From assembly GCA_003439945.1 (NCBI GenBank), contig QVRM01007030.1:1-64000 (forward strand): a DNA stretch of 64,000 bases, read 5' to 3'. Made by a program: the position numbers and the translations under genes. Below the pieces are notes generated by a model. The model ran no database searches, was not told the origin of the DNA, and worked only from the letters and a program-made list of their open reading frames with translations. Within the stretch, counting starts at the first letter, position 1; each line of letters begins with the position of its first letter. Positions 49,387-61,712 of the stretch are shown here, piece after piece. Source of the DNA: Dermanyssus gallinae. Its lineage: Eukaryota; Arthropoda; Arachnida; Mesostigmata; Dermanyssidae.

Positions 49387-50664
49387 ATGTAAGTCAAAAA
49401 GCTCGTCGGCTTTTTTACCCGATTTTAAAGAGCCTTATTTATGCAGACAACAGTATTTTTATTCAATGATATATTGACCGTTTTGTTCGATAACCTTCGC
49501 CCATCGCCTCGGTAGATCCATGATTCCTTTCTCCCAGAACGTCTTGTCCTTCTCGTCGAAATACTGAGTGAGGTGATTTCTTATAGCCTCCAAAGATTCA
49601 AATGTTGTGCCATCAAGGGAGTTCTGGAGAGACCTGAACAAGTGATAATCAGATGGTGCGAGGTCGGGACTATAAGCTGGGTGCGGCAGCACATCCCAGT
49701 CAAAATCCGCCAATTTTTGCCGGGTGGCCAAACTTTTGTGTGGTGTCGCCTTATCATGTTGAAAAGTGACGCCCCACCTGTTTGTCAATTCCGGGCGCTT
49801 CGTTGCTACTGCAGCCTTCAAATCTTCGAGTTGTCTGCAGTAGACGACGGAGTTGATCGTCTGACCCATTGGAAGCAGCTCAAAATACACGACGCCCTTA
49901 CAGTCCCACCAGCAGCACAGAAAACCTTCTTCTGATGAATTTCGGGTTTAGGGATAGCTGCGGCCTGAGAACCTCTGGGGACCCAACTTCTTTTCTGTGT
50001 TACGTTTCTGTAGAGTATCCATTTTTCATCGCCGGTTATCAATCTCCTCAGAAATGGCTCATTCGAGTTCTTCCGGAGGAGTGCGTGACAGGTATCGACT
50101 CGCCCTTCAAGCTGCCTATCATTGAGGTCGTGTGGTAGCCAGATATTCCACTTGCACGAGAAACCTGCATCATGGAGGCGATTCCAAACGGTTCCGTGGG
50201 AGACTCCCGTTACATCTTCAATTTCTTTTATGGTCAAACCTGGGTTCGAAGTAACCAGGCTTATGACTTCGTCGGTCTCCACAACATTGGGTCGTCCTGA
50301 CCTCGGTTCATCTTCGAGGTTGAAGTTTCCAGCTTTGAAACGGGCGAATCGCTTTTCGACTGTGGATTTGTGTACTGCGTTTTCGCCGTAGACTGCACAT
50401 ATCCTCCGGGTTGTTTGCGCTGCACTTATGCCTTCGCGGTAGGAGAACAACATAATGTGTCGAAAATGCGTATTTTTGTCCTCCATTGCAAACAGCTGCC
50501 AATTCCGCAAACGAAACAGTAAAGTTGGAACCGGTTTACCGTCGCGCCGGCACGGGTCTGCTCCTGAATGTAAACACCGAGCCGCACTCTCAGGCGGCCC
50601 TGCTGCAGAGCGCGGGAATTTCAAAAATGTGGTCCCAGAAAGCCGACGAACTTTTTGACTTACC
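49387..50664 (-). mobile_element. mariner transposon, nearly complete
   Basis: The terminal inverted repeats match: GTAAGTCAAAAAGCTCGTCG at 49389 on + and GTAAGTCAAAAAGTTCGTCG reading inward from 50663 on -. The paired stretch is about 26-28 bp with one or two differences. TA dinucleotides flank both sides. At about 1.28 kb, with one transposase reading on the minus strand, this is a full-length mariner. Confidence 0.9.
49459..50486 (-). pseudogene. mariner transposase with one frame break
   Basis: It starts at MEDKNTHFRHIMLFSYREG (ATG at 50484-50486), which gives about 342 codons to the stop at 49459, the usual mariner length. I chose this over the in-frame ATG at 50624 because the latter lies almost at the terminal repeat. 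The N-terminal half has the helix-turn-helix regions (AAQTTRRICAVYGENAVHKS; GLTIKEIEDVTGVSHGTVWN). Catalytic residues are Asp in ITGDEKWILY, Asp in FQHDKATPH and Asp in SPDLAPSDYHLF, the last two 34 residues apart (D34D). A 2-bp insertion near 49910 breaks the frame between the first and second Asp. Otherwise it looks young. It would cut and paste the element at TA sites. Confidence 0.9.
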
Positions 50665-50847
50665 TAATAGAAGAACGCCGTTTCTAGACTCTTATCTGAG
50701 AGACGCTTTTAAAGACAATATTTGAGTGCGCTTTTTCTGGATATCAGTTTGCTGGTGTTTCAAAGACTTAACGTCGCCGAGTTGATACGCCACGTCAGCA
50801 ATTTACCTATAGTATAAACAATTCGTACCAACTTATAAAAAGGCTGT

Positions 50848-51053
50848 TTGCTGTGTAGTCTAGGGGACCATTGCACTAGTCATGGTTGTCATCTACCGGG
50901 GTGGCGCCGGTTCGATCCCCGTTGTTGATCGAATTTTCTTTGAGCGATGCTCATTGAGAATAGATGATAAACCATACCGCTAAAAGTCAGCGACCATGCT
51001 GTTGCCACAAAGATTGTTGAAGAAACCCTAGATATATCAACATGTCCGGCCCT
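50848..51053 (+). mobile_element. tRNA-derived SINE, family 2, copy 2
   Basis: The A-box-like TAGTCTAGGGGACCATTG and B-box-like GCCGGTTCGATCCCC (about 50906-50920) are followed by GTCAGCGACCATGCTGTTGC and CCCTAGATATATCAACATG. It is homologous along its length to the minus-strand copy at 43721-43955. It is not an intact tRNA gene because the cloverleaf stems do not pair. Confidence 0.8.
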
Positions 51054-53139
51054 TGGTGCATTAAAGATATACCACGCGGTGAATTCCCGGCACATCGTGA
51101 CATAACTGTGCGTGTGTAAAAAAAATATAGCGTGGAGAAAAACTATCCTTTGTAACCTCAGCCCGAAGATGCAACTGACAATAGTGAACTATCACAGCAA
51201 TGACGTGTCTCCTGTGATCAAGCAGTGTTGTGTCTTCTCCTGTAATTCTAACGACATCCTTTCTGTTCACATCAGACACAAGACTTCATTCTCCTCCCTC
51301 TATTTAGTTAATTCTCATGTATCTCTGTTTGGATGTCTGATTTTTCAAAGTTGTATCGGTTTGTATGTACAGATCTGTTATATGCACACCTGATCTTTAA
51401 AAAGTGAAAATTTATTAAACTATAGGAAAAACAGCATTTATGCGGAAATGCTGGTTGGGATGTGGGTATATACAGGATATATTCTTCTAGAGATGGAACA
51501 TAAAATGTACCAACAGAACGCGACAACTTTGCAACAATATTTTTAAATCACGGCCTTTGTCAGCTGGTGTTAGAGAAGAGCGTTATCAATCACGTTATAC
51601 AATGCGAAACATCAGTACTTGAACTTAAGCTTACGCATACAATTTCTACCTCTTAAATATGTCACAAAATTAAGATAGCTTTAACGATTGCCTAAGTACG
51701 GCACTATTCCTAGAGTCAGCCGTAACATTTCCATTTGACGAAAATTCGAAAGATTTCCTGCAAAACGTTCGTCTATTAGCGGAAAAATCTATACTATTCC
51801 TAACGATAGAGTAGGACTTTCGACTTCTTTCGGAGAGATAATAGCTTATCGATTCCTTGTAAAGCGGACGTAAATACAAAAACGGTTGACCCTCACCTAG
51901 CTTGTAAAAGTAGCCCATGATTGACCTCTAGCGCCAGATAAAGTATTTTTATTGGCGCCTTTTTTGATCGTACCTGCGGATATGACCGTGGGTATCAGTG
52001 TGCAATTTTTATTAAAAATCGAAACTTGCAGTGTTAGTCCACGTGTTTTTCCTAACTGATGGCGCCTCCATGTACTTCATAATCGTGAACCCGCCATCAA
52101 GGTGGAGAGCCGTTTGATAGGGCAAAGAGTATGTATTTCCGGATTTCCGCAAGGCTTTCTGCCTTCTATGTCATCTTTTACACACAACGTGTGTTTGTTG
52201 GTGTTTGTTCTACGCTACGTTCACGCTGTTAAGTGTTAGGCTGGTCGTCGAGATTCACAATGATCAGGCCGGAGCTGGCCGAGATGAGGCTATGAGGTGC
52301 TTCTAGCGTGAGGGGTAGGCTAATCCAAGTGAAACGGTAAGAACGCGTCTACTTTTCGGCGGACGTCGCCCGCGACTTCAGCGAGGCTTTTACGTTTGTG
52401 TGTTTTTCAAAAGTAACTAGTGTGGATGCTGACATTGGTGTGTGCTGTTGGTTGGTTGCGAACTCCGGTCGCCGTACTCAGCCAGGCCAATACTGCTCGT
52501 CGAGTTCATCGAGGTAGCCACTGCAACCCCCGCCGCCTCCGCCATCGCCGTCGCCTCCACCAAAGTTAAGTTTGAAACCAATTTGGCCAGGTACACGGAA
52601 AAGGTCAGACAACCGACACACCCCCCCACCCCCCTCCCGCCCAACCGCCATGGGAATAGCGGAACGCACCCTCGCCGGCTTAACTCCAGTGGCTTATTCT
52701 GAATACTACCACTACCACCACCCACCACCATCGCCACTACCACCATCACGGCCACTGCCGGTTGTCGGCCGCCCTGATGTGTTCTGATTACTAACATTCC
52801 ACGTCTGGCTAAGCGCCATTAGCCGTGCAATCGGCTGTGTAGCTCAGCGTGCTCTTCCTACGACGACGCCATTGCCACCCCCGCAGCCGCTGCAGCCGCC
52901 GTTTGCACTCGATAAAGCGCTCGAAAAGCTCGAGAGGAACTCATCAACCAGGCGCCGAGCCAAGTCTTGCTTCGTCTTCGACGATTCGATCTTGTGGAGA
53001 GACTACTTCCTTGTAGCTTCTGCTTCTCGGCCTCTTCCTTATGCCCAGCGGATTGTGAGCCTATTGGCTATTGGGACGCAGACACGCAGCCAATTGGCCA
53101 ATTTTCTTTGATTCGGGTCGCCTTCCGTTGACCGATCTA
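51054..53139. other. Stretch without a supported gene
   Basis: 52440-53110 is GC-rich with CCACCA/CACCACC patches. The frame at 52872-53111 (LDKALEKLERNSSTRRRAKS) is not recognised. The rest is AT-rich and featureless. Confidence 0.5.
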
Positions 53140-53304
<165 letters not shown>

Positions 53305-54596
53305 CAGGTAGTTCAATAAGTTCTTAGAATGAAAACCGAGAATTTTCCAAATCATATTTTAAAATTTTTCTTATTCGATATACTCCCCGAGAAGCTCAAT
53401 ACACTTTTCCCACCGAGATTTCAGAGCTTTCATACCTCTTGAGTAGAATTCCGCGTCGTTAGACTGAAAATAGGCATTGACAGCAGCCTTAACCTCTTCA
53501 TTGCTGGAAAAACGCTTTCCACCGAGACTATTCTTCAAATGTCCGAAGAGGAAATAATCAGAGGGGGCCAGGTCTGGAGAATAGAAGGGTTGTTCAATAA
53601 GTTCGAACCTCAGTTGGGCCAGTTTTGCCGATGCTTGCCGGGACTTGTGTGCAGGAGCATTGCCCTGGTGAAACGGGACAACCTTCTTCTGCAAAGCGGG
53701 CCGTTTCACGATGAGTTCTTGCTAACGGCAGTCCAACAGTCTTGCATAATATTCTCCTGTGATCGTTTTACAGCTCTCAAGGTAGTCGACCAGCATTATT
53801 CTACGTTGGTCTTAAAAAACTGTAGCCATCACCTTTCCGGTCAATGCCGTTGTCCGCACCCTCTTCGGAGGTCCTTCATCAGGTGCACACCATTGGCAAG
53901 ATGCTTCTTGGGTCTCGGGAGTGTAGTGATGAACCCGGCTTCCATCGACGGTCATGAATCTGCACCAAAAATCCGACAGATTGTTCGACATCTTGGCCAA
54001 ATTTCGCTGTAAAGCCAAAACAGGCGCGTCTTTTTGGCCTTGGTTGAGCAAATGCGGCAGCCATTTTGCTCTAAGCTCTTTCATCTTCAAGTTTTCGTGT
54101 AGGATAAAATGCACACTGCCTAAACTAATCGCTAATGCCTCCGCTATTTCCTTAATGTTCATTCGCTTATCTGTGCCAAGAATTTTTCGCACTTTCTCTA
54201 CGTTTTCCTCATCAGTTGCCGCTTTTTGGCCTCCTGGACGTAGTTCATCCTCGGTGCTCCTGCGACCTCTTTTTAACACATTAATCCAGTTGGAAACAGT
54301 GGCAAAACATGGCGCAGAGTCACTGTACGTCTCGTCTAACTCAATTTTTACTTGGGTCGCATTCCAACCTTTGAAATAAAAATGCTTGATAACCACTCGA
54401 AACTCTTTTTTCTCCATTTTTAAAAAACACGCCGATACGTTGCACGGGAAAAGCTATCAAACGAAATCGCAACGGCCAATCACCATAATATATTGAGTGC
54501 TAGCAGTCGAAAAGTTGCAGGTCCTATTAGCGTTGAAAGCGTGCCAAAATTCGGAATTCTAAAAAGCTCATTCTAAGAACTTATTGAACTAACCTG
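53305..54596 (-). mobile_element. mariner transposon 2, inserted in a TA array
   Basis: The terminal repeats are CAGGTAGTTCAATAAGTTCT at the left and CAGGTTAGTTCAATAAGTTC at the right (reverse strand), about 28 bp with a one-base indel. TA target duplications lie at 53303-53304 and 54597-54598, within TA-rich sequence on both sides. The length, 1292 bp, is typical. Confidence 0.92.
53371..54417 (-). pseudogene. mariner transposase 2, inactivated
   Basis: One continuous reading frame of 349 codons starts at MEKKEFRVVIKHFYFKGWNA (ATG at 54415-54417) and resembles irritans/Hsmar-type mariners. Helix-turn-helix parts include MNIKEIAEALAISLGSVHFI. The first Asp block is TVDGSRVHHYTPETQ. The second catalytic Asp has become Gly (FHQGNAPAHKS). 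The third is present in SPDLAPSDYFLF, with 34 residues between positions. Two in-frame stops (near 53812, right after GKVMATVF, and near 53715) split it. It is dead but lacks frameshifts, so decay is by substitution. Confidence 0.92.
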
Positions 54597-54728
54597 TATA
54601 TATTTATTGCTTTTATGATATATATATATATATTATATATATTATTATATTTATATGTACATGTAGTATATTATATAGATATAATATATATAGAGACTTA
54701 TATATATATATATTATATATATATATAG

Positions 54729-54764
<36 letters not shown>

Positions 54765-54876
54765 ATATATATATATACATATATATATGTATTTATATAT
54801 ATATATATATATTATACATATAATATAGGTCTATATATATCTATCATCTATATATTATCTATATATATATATATAA
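54597..54876. repeat. Complex (TA)n array right of mariner 2
   Basis: TA runs with TATG, TATT and TCTA variants and a (GTATAT) subrepeat at about 54729-54765. Confidence 0.92.
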
Positions 54877-56901
54877 GGACAAATCGTAGGATATTGCATG
54901 AGCATGCCGTTAACTGAAATGTTCTTGCAAACCGGCCTGCATTACAGGCACCTTTGGGCTTAGGAAGGCACTCTCACTGTAACATGTTAAAAAGTCGCCA
55001 CCCAATATAATAAATAGTGGCCCTAAAGTCCCCCTAACAGACTGTAGGGCTCTATAGAGTTAAGTGAATTGTGAGTCAAATTGACTATATTGTAGGTTGT
55101 GTGTGGGCGACAAAATGTGGACGTGTGACTGGCAGCTTAGACAAACAATAAAGCTCAAATCCTGAAAGCGCCCAATTTGTAGCCTCCAACACCCGAGCAG
55201 GGTTTGTCGGTCGGTGCCTCGCACCATGTACTACTATTACTACTACTACTACTACTACAACCACTAGATGTGCGTAGACGGTGACGTAGGTCTATCTACT
55301 GCCAGCCATCAGGTCATGAGAGAAAAACAATACAATTTCAAGCCGAACGTACAGATAGATAGTAAGCAAGCGACATGCCACCACCATCGCAAATAACTGC
55401 GTTCACCGCCGGACGAACAGGGTCAAAATCGGCCCGCTGTTGGGGGATCCGTTGTTGTCGGGCTGTGTTGTTGTTGTTGTTGTCAGGCCATTACCTTCCG
55501 CTTCACCGACCCCGGCGGTCGGTCTCTTCCTTCTCCACTACCTGGCCCCGGCCTCGGCCGAGAGATGGCTCACACGTTCTCTTATGTAATAACAGTAATA
55601 GTAATATTGACAACGACAACGACAACAACAACAGGACGTACCGGCTGTTATGTGTCCCACTGGGAATATTAAATGCGGCGGCCGCTGACGCCGCGAAACA
55701 AGGCTTGCGCCTGCTGGCATTACTACTATTACTACTACTACTACTACTGCTATTACTGTTACTGCTGCTGTTGCTGCTGCTACAACCATTACTGCGTTTC
55801 CCCGTACCTGTTCTGACGCTTTTTTTCCTGCGGCTTTTGTTTAGCTCCAGCTACGCAGACACCCATAGTGCCACACAACCACAGCCAATGCGATTCCCAA
55901 CATCACAACGGGCCGAGAGCTCGAGACAAACAAATGAAGGGCAGAGGCAGGTGGGCAGCAAATCCGCAGAGGTCGCTTTGTCGCCCCATGACGCGCCACG
56001 GAACGTATGAGCTTTTGACGAATGTTCGGGCCAAGGTCAAACCCCCCCCCCGGTGTGCTACGGGGGGCCGGTGACGGCTGCGTGCATACGCCTTCTGCGT
56101 GCACGCCACGGTGCTATCTATGTATGTCAATGTTATAAGTGCTGTGCAGACTAATAAAGACTGGCGTGAGAATGGCGTGCTGTAGGAACGTCTGTTTACG
56201 CGTGAGTGTCACACAGACGCCTCGAGAAATTGCCTACCGATGGTCGTTATTCGCATTTCGCCAATACCTAGCGGACAATGATGCGACTCGCGCGTACCAC
56301 AAATCGTTGTAGTTTGCTATGTAGTCTTTTTTTGCTGTGAACTGGTGTGTGCCACTTAACTTCATACCGAGCAAACTGAAAGAAAATCGTCTTACTGTGA
56401 CAGCAGTGATTTATTATTTACTTAGCTTTATTTTCAGCTGTGGTTTTGGTGCTTCGGTAGTACGCTCAGTACTGCACAAGTATCGATGACGCGCCAGGAC
56501 CCCCAGGAGTTCCTAAATCGCTCGCCATATTCATTCATTTATTAATCACCTTTGTTAGGTATATAGTCAAATATTATACATAAAAACACGGTCACTGAGC
56601 CAGCCTGGCCAGTGATTCAACTCTGGGGCACTCCCCCGCATGATATCTCCCACAAGCTCTCCCACACCTGTTACAGATACATTCTTCGCTCGCCATATTA
56701 ATCCCAAATGCTTAGAATACTCGCTTTAAAAGGCCATAGCAATCGAGTACAATTTAAATCCTCCGATAATTATTGACTGTTGGTCTGGGTCTGCTGACAG
56801 CTAAAATGATGCCTGCCGTATACTCGTGTTAGATATCCTAAAGGTAAAGGTATGATTTAAAGCGGTAAGCGTTGCGAGCTGTACCTTTGTTCTTTTTGCA
56901 G
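54877..56901. other. Stretch without a supported gene
   Basis: 55230-55260 is (ACT)n and 55720-55790 is (CTA)n/(CTG)n. 55380-56080 is GC-rich. The 211-codon frame at 55375-56010 owes its length to these repeats (poly-Leu) and is not accepted. A C run lies at 56041-56050. Confidence 0.5.
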
Positions 56902-57347
56902 TGATGTGTAAGGAGGTACACTTTTTGTCAAATAACATACAAAATAAACACACAAAAAACAAAAAAACTTTAACTGCCAAGTATAATGTAGAACCCTGTC
57001 ATCATCCCAGGTGCCTGTTGAAAAATGTTAGCACTTTACCATTAGGAGCCCTGCAGCATTCTGCTCGATGCAGTGGAAACTGCTACGAGTCAAGCGATTC
57101 AACTTCAATTTGCTGCAATATAGATATCGTTAGTTCAACAACGGAAGCAACAAAAGCGTGCCAGCTAGCCCCAGGCTATACGCCATACATTCCATTCAGT
57201 GCACTAGATTCGATGGGCACTATTAGCAATTTATTGTTATTCAGTTCAGGAGGTTTTCAACGAGAACAGTTGTTGTTAATTGTGTCCGATGTACCTGCCT
57301 CATGCGGCCCTTCCTTGACCGAGACCTTTGTGGGGGGTACTCTCTGA
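56902..57347 (+). other. Unassigned ORF behind a splice-acceptor-like site
   Basis: A pyrimidine-rich TTTGTTCTTTTTGCAG ends at 56901. An ATG follows at 56904 and opens a frame of about 147 codons to 57347, Cys-rich (CHHPRC, CSGNC, CC) and non-repetitive. A second frame (57302-57643) overlaps its end. No family is recognised and no donor is obvious. It could be a terminal exon or chance. Confidence 0.2.
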
Positions 57348-59546
57348 TTGTAAAGCTGGGTCGTGCTCCGCATTGTCCCAAACTGCAGCTGGTGCATTTT
57401 CGCCGCCGTGATATAATTTATATCCACGTCATACCAAGTTCTGGATTCAGGTTTAAAATTCCTGATTTTTGGAATGGCGATCAGGCAACTTCGTTTCAAG
57501 AGGATGGACAGGCAAACAACCCTGCACGAGACACCTACCTGCCTGGTTCAACATCTTGTACCAGACTTTTAGATACCAAGTTCAAGAGCACAAGCCTCAG
57601 CAAAGGAGAACACCGAACTGTTTTTGCAATAGAGACTATCTAAGTATACTATTATAGGTTTGCAGACGGCACGAAGGGAGCCATACTGAAAGGAAGCGTC
57701 AAGACGAATGACATCGCGAGCGAGAGCGCTACTAAGCGTCCTGCCAGCATTAACATGCAAAACGTGCGAAATTATGCGTTCATGAGCGCGGATATATGAA
57801 AACATGTAGAAAGTGACGACGTGGGTATGACACGTGTGCCGACCGAAGATGAGATATTCAGATTGCGCAAGGAGAAAACCGCCACAAAGAGTCAGCTGTC
57901 AGAGTATGCTCGAGACACTTCTTCAGCAAAAAGTGAATAATTAGCGGTATTTAGGCAAATCTGAAGTCGCGCAGGCACTTCATGCTCAAGGTGTGGCAGA
58001 AGCGTAAAGAGTTTAATACAGTAGCACGATTAAAAATAATGCCGGATGGAATTTTGTACACCGTCGCACGTGGTACAGAGAAACTGGATCTCAAGTTTAA
58101 TGGGGGCATGAAAAGTCATCTTAATTTCAATGGGAACATCCGGCCGGTAGCATTGAGATCACCAATAATGCAGTGCCTTCTGATTTGTCTCAAGCCTGAT
58201 CATAAAATGGCCGCATGCACTAGTAAAACGGGAAACCGTGCGAGCCTTGTGGTCAAACAGGTCATTTAATAGTGGACTACACGAACAAATAGTCTCGCTG
58301 TGCGAACTGCCTGTCTATCAGGCGTGAATCGAGGTTCAAAAGTCACGGCACGCTCAGGCAACTGTGCAACAGATGGCAATGCTGATAAAGATAAAGATCA
58401 AGGTACGCCTTCGGTCTAGCTATGGTCAAGCCACCGCTGCACCAACTTAGGTGGGCGTAGTGAAAAGCATGACAGTTGGTACAAGTTGTTTCCGAAGATA
58501 AAGAGCTAGTGGTCTGTAACGTGCCACCTGTTCCAGCGTCCAAGAAAAAATAGACCACGCGCGGCTACTCAAGACAGGCGCCTCCTTTGTCTGAACAAAT
58601 TAGTTCATTACAGACCTTTTAGTCTGGCATAAAATTATTTGTAAGGTTCCAGCCTGATGAACACCAGATGCGGCTCGTCTGGTAGACTTATAGGAAAGGG
58701 AAGATAAAATTGAACGTCTCGTTCAGTTCCTTTCAAACCAAAAACACAATATCTTGATTAATAGTTAACAACTGATACATATCGGAATTGTGACTGAAGT
58801 CATAAGATGAATGTTGCAGTCATAAAAAGAAACGTGCACGAGTGGCATCAAAGTAATATGTCTAAACAGGGAAAACATCCTAGAAAAATCAAAGTTTATG
58901 GTTTTGTTACATGCGCTGAGACCAATCGTCAATCAACAGATATACCGTTATTGGCCATACATTTCGCAGTTGACGCAAACGCAAAACGTGGACTGTCTTT
59001 CGACTCTGTGGGCGGTACTCGCTTGTCTAAGGTATCTGCTAAACTGCACGACACTACTATAATCATATAATCTATGTTTATCTCTTATCTATCAGAGCTG
59101 TTAACATCATTCAATTAATGAGTAGGGTATTTCAAAATTCGTCGCTCATTTCGGAGGGCGATGTTAACCCAAAATATTCTGCGTGGCGTGGCGCAAATGT
59201 TAACAGGCGCAGCGAATGGTTGTTTGACAACCCCGAAAGCCAAGATTACGCCATTATGGATGACGGCAGCGCGACATTCATGCGGCCGTTTCCAGCTCTG
59301 CTCTTGTGGAATCTCCGAATTCCGGTGTCGTCGCAGCTAGCAACGAGCTAACATATTACTTCGCTGTGGAGATTAAGAACGGTGCCACTTTTTCAAAGGA
59401 TGCCCGCTGCTACTTATACTGAAGAGCAGTAATACTTAGGGCAGAAAGTCAAGATGGGCTCACGTTACTGACTGGAGGAGATACCGGGTTTTTGTCACAG
59501 AACGCCTGCCTCTCTGCTGGTACTGAAGTCGGTACAGACATCAGAG
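57348..59546. other. Stretch without a supported gene
   Basis: Several 80-110 codon frames (57302-57643, 57982-58269, 58807-59070, 59118-59351) have no recognised domain and no consistent splice frame. Confidence 0.45.
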
Positions 59547-59748
59547 ATTTTTTTTTTAATACTTTTTTGTAAGGCAATTGCCCGTGTACGGTTTTTTCAT
59601 GTCATGGCTAATTTTAATCCACTCCGGCATTTACCTTGTCTAAATTGGAAACCATGCAAACCAATTTAAGAGTTGCCGGTCTGGGTCTCGAACCCAGTCC
59701 TCCCGAATGCAAGGCAAAGGCTTTGCCACTAAGCCATCTTGCTCGGTC
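59547..59748 (-). mobile_element. tRNA-derived SINE, family 1, copy 3
   Basis: On the minus strand it reads GACCGAGCAAGATGGCTTAG at its head, then the B-box-like GGTTCGAGACCC (59682-59694), the family body, GTACACGGGCAATTG and an A-rich end. It is the best-preserved copy and its boxes are closest to a tRNA promoter. Confidence 0.9.
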
Positions 59749-59920
59749 CTAGAAGATAGCTTCCAATCGAATCAGGGTGGGGCTATATATCTACTTCCGC
59801 CCGATGTAAAACTTGCTGGCCTACTGATGAAAGTTAACCGTATGCAAAAGCGATTCAATAAGCATAGCTTGTTATCCAATTACTCGATGCTGACATTAAT
59901 TATGAAAAACATAAACTTTA

Positions 59921-59995
59921 ATTCTGTTGATTTGCGCAACACACTCTAATTCTGCTGATTTGTGCAGTACACTCTAGTTTTGCTGATTTGTGGAA
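59921..59995. repeat. 28-bp tandem repeat, about 2.7 units
   Basis: The unit is ATTCTGTTGATTTGCG followed by CAACACACTCTA, at 59921 and 59949, with a partial third unit at 59977. The copies differ at several bases. Confidence 0.88.
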
Positions 59996-61660
59996 ATGTG
60001 TAAAGTCAAGTAATCAAAAGGCTGGGTGTAAAACACAGGGTTAGGGGAAGCCTGGAGCTGGATGAAGTCAAGGGCAGTAACCCAATGTTCGCTGCAAGCA
60101 TTTTGCCTGTCAACTGAAAGGTCAATGCAAGTCTCAATATGCTCACTGAGATGCTCGATGGGATACTGAAAATAGCTGCCACGTCCGACATAAGAAGAAT
60201 GCAAGTAATTGTCACGTAAGCGCCTGTACAGTGTGCGCGCGACGAAAACTCCGCTGATATCGGTTTCGATTGCACAAGATAGGAGTTAGATGCGGCATTG
60301 GCCACTGCCAACGCAGGATTCGTCGCATCGTGCCCCGACGGCGTCAGCGACACGAAAAATTGCAGTCACGCTATCCTCGAAAGGGGAGAACTTCCAACCG
60401 ATTGGGAGGCTAAGGAAGAAATACTCCTCCGCCACCTGTTGCTACAAATACTACAAAATAAATGAACATTTACAGATAAATAAATAAAATGTCTGCTCAA
60501 AGGCCACACTGCAGTTGTTACTAGTCTGAAGAAGGTAGGTAGGATGAAATACGAGCAGCGCAATCTTCGACCTGAATGTGACATACCTAAAATATTAGCA
60601 AGTGCTATTTCAGTGCTCTCTATTGAACCTCATAAAACCCAAAACCTATAATTAGGGCTTTTCATTATGATGATCTCCGATTATTATTTCCTGTTCTTGA
60701 AGGAAAGTGGTCACCACTCGTAGGCTACAGTATGCCACGGAGATGACGCAAAGCACAAGCGTTTACATTCGAATCGCTCAAAGTCTACTATGCGATTCAT
60801 TACTGGTACATGACGATACTATCTGGCATGCTCTACATAAATGTGGAAAGTATGACAATGAGCGAAAAATATGCAAGACTGCTGTAGCTGCTGATCACGT
60901 TGCTGCCAGCCAATTTGCTTTTCATATGAGAGCAAAATGTATTAAAAAACGCAACCGACATGCGGCATGCCAGGTGTTATTTCTTAGCAACAAGCATCAT
61001 GTCCTTCTCGTAGGTGTGCTGTACGCGGTCGTTGAGAAGAGCCACTTCTCTAGATTCGGAAATACCGTGATGGTCGAAAAACTCGGCTATTTAGAATCTG
61101 TAAGCCGCTCGATCGTGTTAGTACTCACTGCCATAGCAAGTTATTTTTAATTTGCAGGGCTAGAAAATATTGCCAATATGTCAGAGGAACCGCATGGCCA
61201 GAGTACCAGCCTAGTGGGCAGTGAGTTGGGCAACTTACGCTCGAGGTAACAAAAAGAACGCTCGTTGGGAACCTTAAGGCGCAGGTCGAAACACGCTTTC
61301 AAACTGCTTTCGCTGAAAATGTTCAAACAACCTTTGCATAGTAGAAACATAGCTACCTGTACACATGTTTAGGTCTTGCTCATACGCTACCATCGCAGAT
61401 GGCAATGTTCATTCAGTGTCCGGTGAGGAAAACGAGACGTCCGCGGTCCACCAGGCATGTTAGTAGCTATTTTAATGATTTATTTACGACCGATTAGTAC
61501 GCAGCTAAGTGCATACCAACCATTTAAATTTGGGCAAAATGCTTAGTCTAAATCTACCGATTGCCAAATGTGCCCTTCATACTGCCATATGGACATATGA
61601 TATTATACTCGGAAATGTATTTAGTATTGACGGCCACGCCCTAAACTCTCTAAAAAAAAA

Positions 61661-61712
61661 AACTATGGCAACAACTTAAATGTGATAACTATGACAACAA
61701 CTTAGATGTGAT
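61661..61712. repeat. 26-bp direct repeat, two units
   Basis: AACTATGGCAACAACTTAAA plus TGTGAT is followed by the same unit with two changes. Confidence 0.9.

Noticed and set aside
50848..50925. Possible tRNA gene
   Set aside because: The B box is good but the acceptor, D and anticodon stems do not pair, and a second diverged copy with the same downstream body exists, so it is a SINE head.
52830..52870. tRNA-like GTGTAGCTCAGCGTGCTC
   Set aside because: It resembles an A box, but no B box follows within tRNA distance.
55375..56010. 211-codon ORF with a Leu-rich stretch that resembles a membrane segment
   Set aside because: The Leu run is encoded by (CTA)n/(CTG)n microsatellites and the flanks have no domain.
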